DNA of 64,000 nt, taken from contig DYNP01000002.1 in the NCBI GenBank assembly GCA_020721005.1, positions 253,598 to 317,597 on the forward strand, given 5' to 3'. The translations under genes and the position numbers were made by a program. The notes beneath the pieces were generated by a model. It was not told the origin of the DNA. It made no database searches and saw only the letters and a program-made list of their open reading frames with translations. This document shows, in pieces, positions 16,367 through 23,131 of the stretch. Every line of letters begins with the position of its first letter. The first letter of the stretch is position 1. The stretch is from Thiomargarita sp. (lineage in GTDB: Bacteria > Pseudomonadota > Gammaproteobacteria > Beggiatoales > Beggiatoaceae).

Positions 16367-17425
16367 ATGATATTGGCAGGTGATGTGGGAGGAACCTCAA
16401 CCCGCTTGGGCGTTTTTGAGCGGCAAGATCACAGGTTAATTTCTCACTTTGAGAGACAATATGACAGTTCCCAGGCCAACAGTTTAGGGGATCTGATCCG
16501 GAATTTTTTGGGTGAGTTGTCAAAGGAAGATTTAACCCCTGAACAAAAATACATTGGGGTGGCCTGTTTTGGGATTGCCGGTCCCATTAAGTCCGATGAT
16601 CAGGGCAAACGTTATGTTGCAATGACCAATATTCCCAATTGGCCCCTCATTAAAGAGGAAGAGTTGTCACAACTTTTGAGACTGGAAGCAGGGAAGGTCA
16701 GTTTGCTCAATGATATGTCAGCAATTTGTTATGGTATAGAGGTGCTTTCTGACAATGATTTGTTGGTTCTCAATCCGGGTAAAACCTTGCCAGGAAACAG
16801 GGCCCTTATTGCTGCAGGCACTGGATTGGGAGAAGCCCTGTTGTTTTGGGATGGGAAAAATTATCATCCTTCTCCTTCTGAAGGTGGACATACTGATTTT
16901 GCTGCTCGTAATGAGAATGAGTATAAACTGCTATGTTATTTTCAGGCACAAAAATCGACTGAGCATATCAGTTATGAACAGATTGTTTCTGGCAGTGGCC
17001 TTTTGGGTATTTACAATTGTCTACTGGAAAATAGCGAGTCCTCTAAAAATTCTGATTTTGTGGGTTCTTTAGAGAATTTTAATCCGTCCCCAAATGAGGA
17101 AGATCAACGCCCTGCCCTCATCAGTGAAGAAGCATTGAAGGCAGATGGGGACTCAGTGTGCAAACAAGCGTTGGATTGCTTTGTGTCATTGTATGGGGCT
17201 GAAGCGGGTAATTTGGCGTTGAAATATTTGGCTTTTGGAGGAGTATATGTTGGAGGAGGTATTGCACCCAAAATCCAACAAAAACTTAAGGATGGCAGTT
17301 TTATGGAGAATTTCAAAGCAAAAGAAGGTATCTTCTCCCAGCAAAACGCCGACATCCCGGTCAAGGTGATCCTGAACTCTAAAGTAGGACTTTTAGGGGC
17401 AGCTTGGTATGGAGTAAAAAGATAG
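16367..17425 (+). CDS. glk: glucokinase
   Basis: This is a hexokinase-fold ATP:glucose phosphotransferase of the bacterial Glk family (not ROK, since no zinc-binding Cys cluster is present). MILAGDVGGTSTRLGVF is the phosphate-1 loop and NIPNWP the sugar-binding segment. VSLLNDMSA holds the catalytic Asp, AGTGLGEALL is the adenosine/phosphate-2 loop, EGGHTDFAAR contacts sugar hydroxyls, and GGVYVGGGIAPK closes the site. The length of 352 residues is slightly above the E. coli enzyme because of an acidic insertion near 225-250. The ATG at 16367 is chosen over an in-frame GTG at 16358: GAGGTG is well spaced before the ATG, and the downstream paralogue also begins MILAG. It makes glucose 6-phosphate in the cytoplasm. 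Confidence 0.9.
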   Translation: MILAGDVGGTSTRLGVFERQDHRLISHFERQYDSSQANSLGDLIRNFLGELSKEDLTPEQKYIGVACFGIAGPIKSDDQGKRYVAMTNIPNWPLIKEEELSQLLRLEAGKVSLLNDMSAICYGIEVLSDNDLLVLNPGKTLPGNRALIAAGTGLGEALLFWDGKNYHPSPSEGGHTDFAARNENEYKLLCYFQAQKSTEHISYEQIVSGSGLLGIYNCLLENSESSKNSDFVGSLENFNPSPNEEDQRPALISEEALKADGDSVCKQALDCFVSLYGAEAGNLALKYLAFGGVYVGGGIAPKIQQKLKDGSFMENFKAKEGIFSQQNADIPVKVILNSKVGLLGAAWYGVKR

Positions 17426-17491
17426 CTTTGCTCATTCCCCAAGAAAAGAGTTTGCATCCAATTCAACAAACATATTTCGAGGCAGTATAAT

Positions 17492-18529
17492 ATGATTCTA
17501 GCGGGCAGTATAGGCTCAGCAGTCAGTGATTTGGCAATTTACCCTCAAGAGGTGGATGGACGTTTGCCAGTTGCGCGAAAGAAGTTTCCCAATAAAGATT
17601 ATTCTAGTTTAGAAGAAGTTGTACAGGAATTTCAGAAACAAAACCAGGAGTTATTGTCCAAGGAAGCTATTTTTTGGGCTTGTTTTGGCGTTGCTGGCCC
17701 AGTGATTGAAGGGGAGGTCATGATGCCAGAAACCGGGGGCAAGAGTCCGGGTTGGACTATTACGGAACAAGGACTGCGGGAAAGGTTGAATATCAACAAC
17801 GTGATAGTATTGAATGATATGCCTGCTTTGGGTGAATCAATTCCCCATATTCCTCCGGCAAATTTGATTGATATTAACCCCGGGGCTACTCCTAAAAATG
17901 GCAATCGAGCTGTGCTTTTGGCCACGGGTCCTGGAGTCGGAGAAATGTTATTATACCCTAATTTTGATGACTTCAAACCCTCTCCAGGAGAAGGTGGACA
18001 TGCCAATTTTGCGCCTCGCAATGAACTTGATATCGAATTTTTAAGTTATTTTCGTAAAGAATGTTCTCATGTGAGTTGTGAAAGAGTCCTTTCCTGGAAA
18101 GGACTTAAGAAATTGTATGAATTTTTTCGGGATGTGAAACGGGTTAAGGAATCTCCTTCAATAGCAAAGGCTTTGCTCAACAAACCGTATGAATATGAAA
18201 CAGTAATCACAAGTTCAGTGGAACAAGATATCTTGTGTAAACAAACCGTGGAGACTTTTGTATCCTTGCTTGGAGCGGAGGCTGGAGACCTTGCTTTGCG
18301 AACTCTGGCAGTTAATGGAGTGTATGTGGCCGGCGGTGTTGTTGAGAACCCCCAGATCCTTGCCGAGCTAAAAAAGGGAACAGAGGGAACGTTTTTAAAG
18401 TCCTTTACTGATAAGGAAGGACAATTTGCTCAACAAAACAAAGAGACTCCTGTCAAAGTTATTCTCGATCCAGATGCGGTATTGATAGGCTCCGCTCGTC
18501 GAGCAAGAGTGTTGGCAGGTTTGGAATGA
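17492..18529 (+). CDS. glucokinase paralogue with degenerate phosphate loop
   Basis: This tandem paralogue of the preceding glucokinase has the same start (MILAG) and retains LNDMPA (catalytic Asp), ATGPGVGEMLL, EGGHANFAPRN and 'GAEAGDLALRTLAVNGVYVA'. The phosphate-1 loop DVGGT has become SIGSA: the Asp is lost and the Gly/Thr pair altered. The NIPNWP sugar segment has become KSPGWT. Loss of both sets of residues argues against normal glucose phosphorylation. It could be a pseudokinase that senses sugar or regulates its neighbour, or an enzyme with another substrate. The frame is intact over 345 codons, so selection has kept it. The gap to glk is 66 bp, so the two are probably co-transcribed. 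Confidence 0.7.
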   Translation: MILAGSIGSAVSDLAIYPQEVDGRLPVARKKFPNKDYSSLEEVVQEFQKQNQELLSKEAIFWACFGVAGPVIEGEVMMPETGGKSPGWTITEQGLRERLNINNVIVLNDMPALGESIPHIPPANLIDINPGATPKNGNRAVLLATGPGVGEMLLYPNFDDFKPSPGEGGHANFAPRNELDIEFLSYFRKECSHVSCERVLSWKGLKKLYEFFRDVKRVKESPSIAKALLNKPYEYETVITSSVEQDILCKQTVETFVSLLGAEAGDLALRTLAVNGVYVAGGVVENPQILAELKKGTEGTFLKSFTDKEGQFAQQNKETPVKVILDPDAVLIGSARRARVLAGLE

Positions 18530-18592
18530 AAAATCATTTTAGGTCTAAGGACCAAATTCAACGGTTATCTTAGACTTCTTTGCATATCGAAT

Positions 18593-18616
18593 GATGGGCT
18601 TGTTGGTCAGCCCATC
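18593..18616 (+). terminator. GATGGGCT hairpin, possible terminator
   Basis: The perfect 8-bp stem GATGGGCT/AGCCCATC has an 8-nt loop and lies 64 bp past the glucokinase paralogue. It shares its arms with the hairpin at 4669. The T-tract is poor, so termination strength is uncertain. Confidence 0.45.
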
Positions 18617-18858
18617 TTGCATGTCTTCATCCTTGCCAACGCCCCACCCAACTGTCCAAGTTCATCATTCCCATACTTTTCAATCCGTGTTAGTTTCAGA
18701 AGAATTTCCATTCCCAGCACCATCACTATTCTCAAGTTCACCTATCATATCCATTCTCTTTATTCATTTTCCTTGTTTAGTTCTCGTTTACTTCCTATTT
18801 AATTCCCTCCAGTATAAAATCAGGTTTTTGTTGTGCCAGCAGCAGGCACAGATCGCAT

Positions 18859-18890
18859 AGGATGCGCGATCGCATTTTGCGAAGCGCATT
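18859..18890. repeat. GGATGCGC/GCGCAT hairpin repeat
   Basis: Taggatgcgc and gcgaagcgcat arms surround a short AT-rich loop. Relatives are at 22612-22648, 50461-50490 and 63951-63996. Confidence 0.55.
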
Positions 18891-18940
18891 TATCGTATTT
18901 CTTATTTTCAAGGAGGGAAAAAGGGGTGATTTATTTTTTT

Positions 18941-18969
18941 CTCGTTCCCAAGTAGGACTTGGGAACGAG
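18941..18969. repeat. CTCGTTCCCA hairpin repeat (copy 2)
   Basis: CTCGTTCCCAAGT and ACTTGGGAACGAG form a perfect 13-bp stem with a 3-nt loop. Confidence 0.8.
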
Positions 18970-19143
18970 AGATCATGTGATTTTTCAGTTGGATAAGTGG
19001 CAAAAAAATAGGAGCGAATCATTCTTTGCTCCTATGATGTTGGCAGTGAATTGAGTGAATTGGTCGAAGTGGAAAATTTTATACACTGACTTGTTTGATG
19101 ACAGCGCAAACAGATGCGTTTTATTTATATTTTTCCCTACTGG

Positions 19144-20847
19144 TTACGATTCTGTCCATCCAAATATATCCATTCGTTTGAGAAGTCCCTTCTGTTGACT
19201 GTCGCAATTGGCCCCTTGATTATTGGCATCACAAGTCACTTTTTCCAAAATGGCCAACTCCTCCTTAACTACCTCGTCAGGAAAGGATAGCAGTTCAGAA
19301 GCGGTTAGAAGTGCTTGACCTTTGTCAGACCCAATAAATTTGATAAACTCGTTTTGCACTGGCGGTAACAATTTATGTGGCCGTTTGTTCACATACAACC
19401 ACAGTGGACGTGCCAGAGGATATTGACCTGACATGGCATTGCTCAGAGTCGGTTTGACCCAATCAGACAGATAGCCACTGCCTTTGTTTTCAATGGGCAG
19501 GGCTTTCACGTCTGGAATGCTCTCTTCCGTCAATCTTGCAAAACTGAGGTTGTTCACGGCACGGTTTGCAACCTCAATAGCTGTTTCAGAATTGGCAACC
19601 AGGGTAATCTTTTGTTTCCATTCGCCTTTGCACAATGCTATTTCTTGAAAGAGTTCAGCAACTGTTGATTCTGGCGAATGACCAAATAGTTGAATAGTCA
19701 ATTTATCCCAAGCCACCGCTTCCCCACCGCCTAATCCCAGCCATTTACCTGTATCTTTCATCCAAATATTGGTCACTCCCAGATCGCCCCAGACTTTGGC
19801 TTCTTTTTTGGCACCTCCACATTTTCTGGCAGTGGAAAAAATGGCATCTAATTGAGGGATGGTTAAACCTTTGATAGGGTTGTCATGATGGACATAAACC
19901 GCCACCGCTGCCAATCCCACCCGTAACCCGGTCGGTGCGTAACCAAATTTTTCGGTAAATGTTTGAATTTCCTGAGCAGTCATGGGACGCGGTAAAAATA
20001 TTAAATTGCTGGTGCCCTCCAACAAGTCTGAGAATACAGTGGCAATTTCTGCTTGGGTATAAGGTTGAGACTGTACTTTAATTTGAGGATGACGCGTTTT
20101 ATATTCGTGCTGCCAAGAGTCTATCAAGTGAGTAAGAGATTTGGGCATCCGGCTGGACAAGAGACCCACAATATTTTGAACTGTCCATTCCTTGTTGATG
20201 CCAGTGAGCACTGTTTGTTTAATCACCACTTTGTTTTTATGCAAGGCTAAGTAAACAAAGACAGGCTTTTGGGAACCTTCTTCCCACAAGGCTTTGGCAT
20301 CTTCTCGTAAAGCGGCAATATTGCTGAGGGTAGGCGGGTTCAAGGATCGTAACCAACTGTTGGATTTCAGGCGTACTGGAAAAGTTCCACTGGCCAGATC
20401 ATAGTCTTCTCGTAGCAGATGAGCAACCCCGGCTTGATAACGGGGATCATGGTGTTGTACGGCTTTGTTATAATCTTCGATCAGTTGTTGCCAACGCTTC
20501 TCAAATTCTTGAACGGTCTCAAATTCTCCTTTTTTGAGCGTTAACAATGAGGTGAAGTCCAGTTTTTTCTCATCGACTAAAACAATTTTCTTAGCCACCA
20601 CTGCCCCATCACCAATCACGACTTCAAGGTGTTGGCTTTGTTTGCCTGGTTTACTCACTTCCAGCCGATGTTTACCCTCTGGTAGTCTGAGAACAATCGG
20701 AGACGAGTTGGCTTTGAGAATGCCATTGATGTAAATTTCGGCATCGTTGGGATCAATTGTAAGAGCCAGTGCACCTTCGCCCGCCTGTGTTGTGCAAGAA
20801 AAAATGGTTAAAATCAGTGCGATAATAATTCGCGTTAAGTGATTCAT
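19144..20847 (-). CDS. PEGA domain fused to a PstS-like periplasmic binding domain, 567 aa
   Basis: Translation is set at the ATG 20845-20847, giving a signal sequence MNHLTRIIIALILTIFSCTT and an AAGGA ribosome site. The longer frame to 21060 runs into repeat DNA and is not credible. Residues about 25-75 form a PEGA domain (LTIDPNDAEIYINGILKANS, then LPEGKHRLEVSKPG), a surface beta-sandwich. A helical linker follows. From about residue 255 there is a phosphate-ABC-type solute-binding fold: LIDSWQHEYKTRHPQIKVQS, then 'NLIFLPRPMTAQEI', 'VYVHHDNPIKGLTIPQLDAI', 'VANSETAIEVANRAVNNLSF' and 'YPLARPLWLYVN'. These match the PstS-like order (D.P..S..E, then IFSG..., GTRE.FE..VL, Y.ISRPL.LY). There is no adjacent ABC transporter, so it may act as a sensor or adhesin rather than a transport component. 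Confidence 0.75.
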   Translation of the reverse strand: MNHLTRIIIALILTIFSCTTQAGEGALALTIDPNDAEIYINGILKANSSPIVLRLPEGKHRLEVSKPGKQSQHLEVVIGDGAVVAKKIVLVDEKKLDFTSLLTLKKGEFETVQEFEKRWQQLIEDYNKAVQHHDPRYQAGVAHLLREDYDLASGTFPVRLKSNSWLRSLNPPTLSNIAALREDAKALWEEGSQKPVFVYLALHKNKVVIKQTVLTGINKEWTVQNIVGLLSSRMPKSLTHLIDSWQHEYKTRHPQIKVQSQPYTQAEIATVFSDLLEGTSNLIFLPRPMTAQEIQTFTEKFGYAPTGLRVGLAAVAVYVHHDNPIKGLTIPQLDAIFSTARKCGGAKKEAKVWGDLGVTNIWMKDTGKWLGLGGGEAVAWDKLTIQLFGHSPESTVAELFQEIALCKGEWKQKITLVANSETAIEVANRAVNNLSFARLTEESIPDVKALPIENKGSGYLSDWVKPTLSNAMSGQYPLARPLWLYVNKRPHKLLPPVQNEFIKFIGSDKGQALLTASELLSFPDEVVKEELAILEKVTCDANNQGANCDSQQKGLLKRMDIFGWTES

Positions 20848-20997
20848 GGTTAAATTGTCCTTATCAAATTTTGGGTTGGGACACTGTTGACCTATCGTGC
20901 CATCATTCAGGGTAGTGTTACAGTGGTCATGGTAAACCACTGGGATAGCCTGGAATGGAGGGTTTTGGGAAAGGCTGGAGTGGAATCTTTTGAGAGA

Positions 20998-21080
20998 GGC
21001 TGGAGTGGAGGCTTTAGCCGGTGGGGGTTGACACTGACTTAAACTCAGCGGAAAAGCCACCGGCTAAAGCCTCTACTCCA
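20998..21080. repeat. MITE-like repeat pair (copy D)
   Basis: The unit ggagtggaggctttagccgg (about 21002-21021) and its inverse ccggctaaagcctctactcc (about 21060-21079) are separated by about 38 bp and can form a hairpin. A degenerate extra unit lies at 20973-20990. The pair falls between the two leftward genes. Confidence 0.75.
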
Positions 21081-21135
21081 AAACCTCTATCATTCAGACC
21101 TGACCCATTTTCAAAACGGATCAGATCTTTGCGTT

Positions 21136-22398
21136 TCAGAAGGTTTTTGCAAACAATATTGCCTGTTGAAGAGTTGGGCTGCTAAAAGCGTTGATGATGG
21201 TGGGTAACACTCGTTTGATGAAACGGGCTATCGCTATTCCTTGTTTTACTGCCGGTACGAAAGCGGCTACTAAATCACTGATATCACCAATAATATCTTG
21301 TTTTCCAAAATTATTTATGCGTTGATTGAGTTGTTCCAACTGTTCAGACAGGGCTTGATTGTGAGAAGCAATTGCGGCCTCTAAACGCTGACTGTGAATT
21401 TTTAATTCGGTTTTCACGGTTTTTTCAAGATGTTGCATTTGCACTTGAACCGTTTTTTCAAGATGTTGCATTTGCACTTGAACCGTTTTTTCAAGATGTT
21501 GCGTTTGCACCTGAACCGTTTTTTCAAGATGTTGCGTTTGCACTTGAACCGTTTCTACCACAGCCTTATGCATTTCTTGAATACTCTTGATAGTTGCGGT
21601 CTGGTGTGCCTCCATCAGTTTTTGATAAGCAAAACGTTCCTCACGGTCTAGCATTTCAGTAAACACTTTGGTGTCTCTGAAAATATCCAAACTCAGCAAG
21701 CGATAATGACGGGAAGACAATAACGTATTATTTTCTTTTTCAGCCACTCGGGCCTCGTTGAATAAACGACGCGCCATATTTTCATGTTGATCATGATTAT
21801 CCTTATATTTTTCAATGGCTTGTTGTGCTGCTTGAAAAGCCAAGTCAATGGCTTGAGGAATTTGTTTCGCCCCCGGAAAAGTGGTGACGAACGCATCAAA
21901 TACCAAAGGATCATGGGCTTGTGTGGCGCGTTCAAAAGCCAACTCCTGAAGTTTCAACAAAGCCTCAATGGACTCGACCACGTCTGGAAATTCTTCCATG
22001 AATTTTTGATATTTCTCCATATCATTCGCAGCCTGTATCACCTTAAATAAAGCATTGATGGCTTGCGCTCTCAATGGTGAATCGGGTTTAATGGTGAGAA
22101 AATCCCGATAGATTTCCTCCTGATTCAAAGTGTAGGCCTGTTGCCAGGCTTTTAAATAGGCTTGGTCATGTTTGTCAAATTTGGCATATTTGATGGCTAC
22201 ATCGCGCCAGGCTTGGTAAGTCTCTTGGGTTTGGGCTTGTTGGTAAGCTAAAGGATAAGCGGTCTCCCATTCGCCCATGGCTTCCAAGCCGCTGATAATT
22301 TCGGCATCCGTGATGCCCCATACCAAAGGCTGAGTGCTGAAGGTCAACACGGCTAACAATATTCCCATTAGCCAGGCGTGTTGATAACGAAATTTCAT
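21136..22398 (-). CDS. periplasmic helical-repeat protein with tandem coiled-coil repeats, 420 aa
   Basis: The start is set at the ATG 22396-22398, which follows AAGGGG and begins a signal peptide (MKFRYQHAWLMGILLAVLTF, ending near VWG). The upstream in-frame extension is repeat-rich and not credible. Residues about 30-260 are TPR-like helices (for example DHQAYLKAWQQAYTLNQEEI). Four tandem copies of the 11-residue unit QVQTQHLEKTV follow, continuing into a longer coiled coil. The C-terminus is hydrophobic/amphipathic (ISDLVAAFVPAVKQGIAIAR). The gene follows and probably shares transcription with the PEGA-fusion gene further left (about 290 bp apart). Function not recognised; a scaffold or pore-forming role would be guesswork. 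Confidence 0.6.
   Translation of the reverse strand: MKFRYQHAWLMGILLAVLTFSTQPLVWGITDAEIISGLEAMGEWETAYPLAYQQAQTQETYQAWRDVAIKYAKFDKHDQAYLKAWQQAYTLNQEEIYRDFLTIKPDSPLRAQAINALFKVIQAANDMEKYQKFMEEFPDVVESIEALLKLQELAFERATQAHDPLVFDAFVTTFPGAKQIPQAIDLAFQAAQQAIEKYKDNHDQHENMARRLFNEARVAEKENNTLLSSRHYRLLSLDIFRDTKVFTEMLDREERFAYQKLMEAHQTATIKSIQEMHKAVVETVQVQTQHLEKTVQVQTQHLEKTVQVQMQHLEKTVQVQMQHLEKTVKTELKIHSQRLEAAIASHNQALSEQLEQLNQRINNFGKQDIIGDISDLVAAFVPAVKQGIAIARFIKRVLPTIINAFSSPTLQQAILFAKTF
21418..21551 (-). repeat. 33-bp tandem repeat, four copies, within coding sequence
   Basis: The unit (gttttttcaagatgttgcat... on the plus strand) repeats with a 33-bp period and only a few base changes (gcatttg versus gcgtttg). 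It encodes the 11-residue QVQ(T/M)QHLEKTV repeats. Near-identity of copies indicates recent slippage. Confidence 0.9.
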
Positions 22399-22891
22399 TA
22401 TAGTTCCCCTTGATAAATAGACAATTGAAAGTGAGGCGCCAAGCAATGCCTTGGACTCCTGGAGGAGACGCCAAACTTTGTGGCAAAATTTGTTTTGGAG
22501 GGAATTGGGTTTACAAGTACAGTGCTTCCATACTCTGCAAATTCTGATCCAGAGCGATTGTTTTCTGAGGTCTGAATTGGGATTTACAGAATTATGGAAT
22601 TTCCAGCAGATGTAGGATGTGCTGAGCATTTTTTGCGAAGCGCATCCATTGGGGAAGGCAATATTCAAGTAGCCCAGTAGGGTGGGCAACTCATTACTAA
22701 AATAGTTGATAATGGCTAACATTAGTTTTAACATAGTGCATCTAAACTCAAAGGTGTGTTACGTGCGTAAATACGAAAACTGCAAAGCACATGTTGGATG
22801 TTTATTCCAACATGTTGAGAAACTGGTTTCGTCAAGTCTCGCAAGTAACATATTGATTTTTCGCATTCTTAACCATGAATCATCCGAAATC
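22399..22891. other. 493-bp intergenic region left of the NRPS locus
   Basis: It holds a GGATGTGC hairpin (22612-22648) and half of a GTGGGCA repeat (22677-22690). A reading frame continues from 22706 into the scrap at 22892, but it has no ribosome site. No clear promoter for the NRPS genes was identified. Confidence 0.4.
22612..22648. repeat. GGATGTGC/GCGCATCC hairpin repeat
   Basis: TAGGATGTGCT and AGCGCATCCA arms surround an AT-rich loop, related to 18859, 50461 and 63951. Confidence 0.6.
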
Positions 22892-23131
22892 ATGAAAGAA
22901 ACCCTCCTGTCCGAATTCCAGCATATCGTCGTTAACCGTCCCAATTGGGATAGCGATGAGCTTACAGCCTCTCTCTCCTTTCCTGCGTTTTTTATCCTCA
23001 TACCATCGTGCTATGGCTCTATCTTGTTGCGCGTCATGCTGGACCGGCTTTCTGGATTATTTGCCCCGCCGCAAGCAGTGTACCCATCATTGCAAAGTCC
23101 AGTGCAAACTCAAAGTAGGAGGAGAGCGTGA
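22892..23131 (+). pseudogene. scrap resembling a sulfotransferase domain, overlapping the NRPS1 start
   Basis: The frame from ATG 22892 encodes 79 residues. Near its middle, ILLRVMLDRLSGLFAPPQ aligns with TLLRVMLGGHPAIFAPPE of the NRPS1 sulfotransferase domain (10 of 18 identical), and the DNA is also similar (ttgttgcgcgtcatgctgg versus ttgttgcgggtgatgttgg). The PAPS-loop residues PPRSGTT are replaced by PSCYGSI, so it could not bind PAPS. The frame ends with TGA overlapping the GTG of NRPS1 (GTGA), and the NRPS1 ribosome site lies inside it. It is best read as a decayed fragment of a sulfotransferase sequence. A small coupled gene is possible but less likely. Confidence 0.4.

Larger units (their letters stand above)
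18530..19143. other. 614-bp intergenic region with hairpins and repeats
   Basis: It holds possible terminators for the glucokinase operon (GTCTAAG/CTTAGAC at 18543-18577 and the hairpin at 18593), a GGATGCGC hairpin (18859) and a CTCGTTCCCA hairpin (18941). The reading frames here are low-complexity and lack ribosome sites. No gene is supported. Confidence 0.55.

Noticed and set aside
18591-18860. 89-codon frame downstream of the glucokinases
   Set aside because: It starts inside a hairpin and has Ser/Pro/Phe-rich low-complexity content with no family resemblance.
20848-21060. 71-residue N-terminal extension of the PEGA-fusion protein
   Set aside because: It encodes repeat sequence (ASTPASLKRFHSS) and would bury a good signal peptide; the ATG at 20847 has a ribosome site.
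22399-22734. 112-residue N-terminal extension of the helical-repeat protein
   Set aside because: It crosses repeat hairpins and would hide the signal peptide that begins at the ATG 22398.
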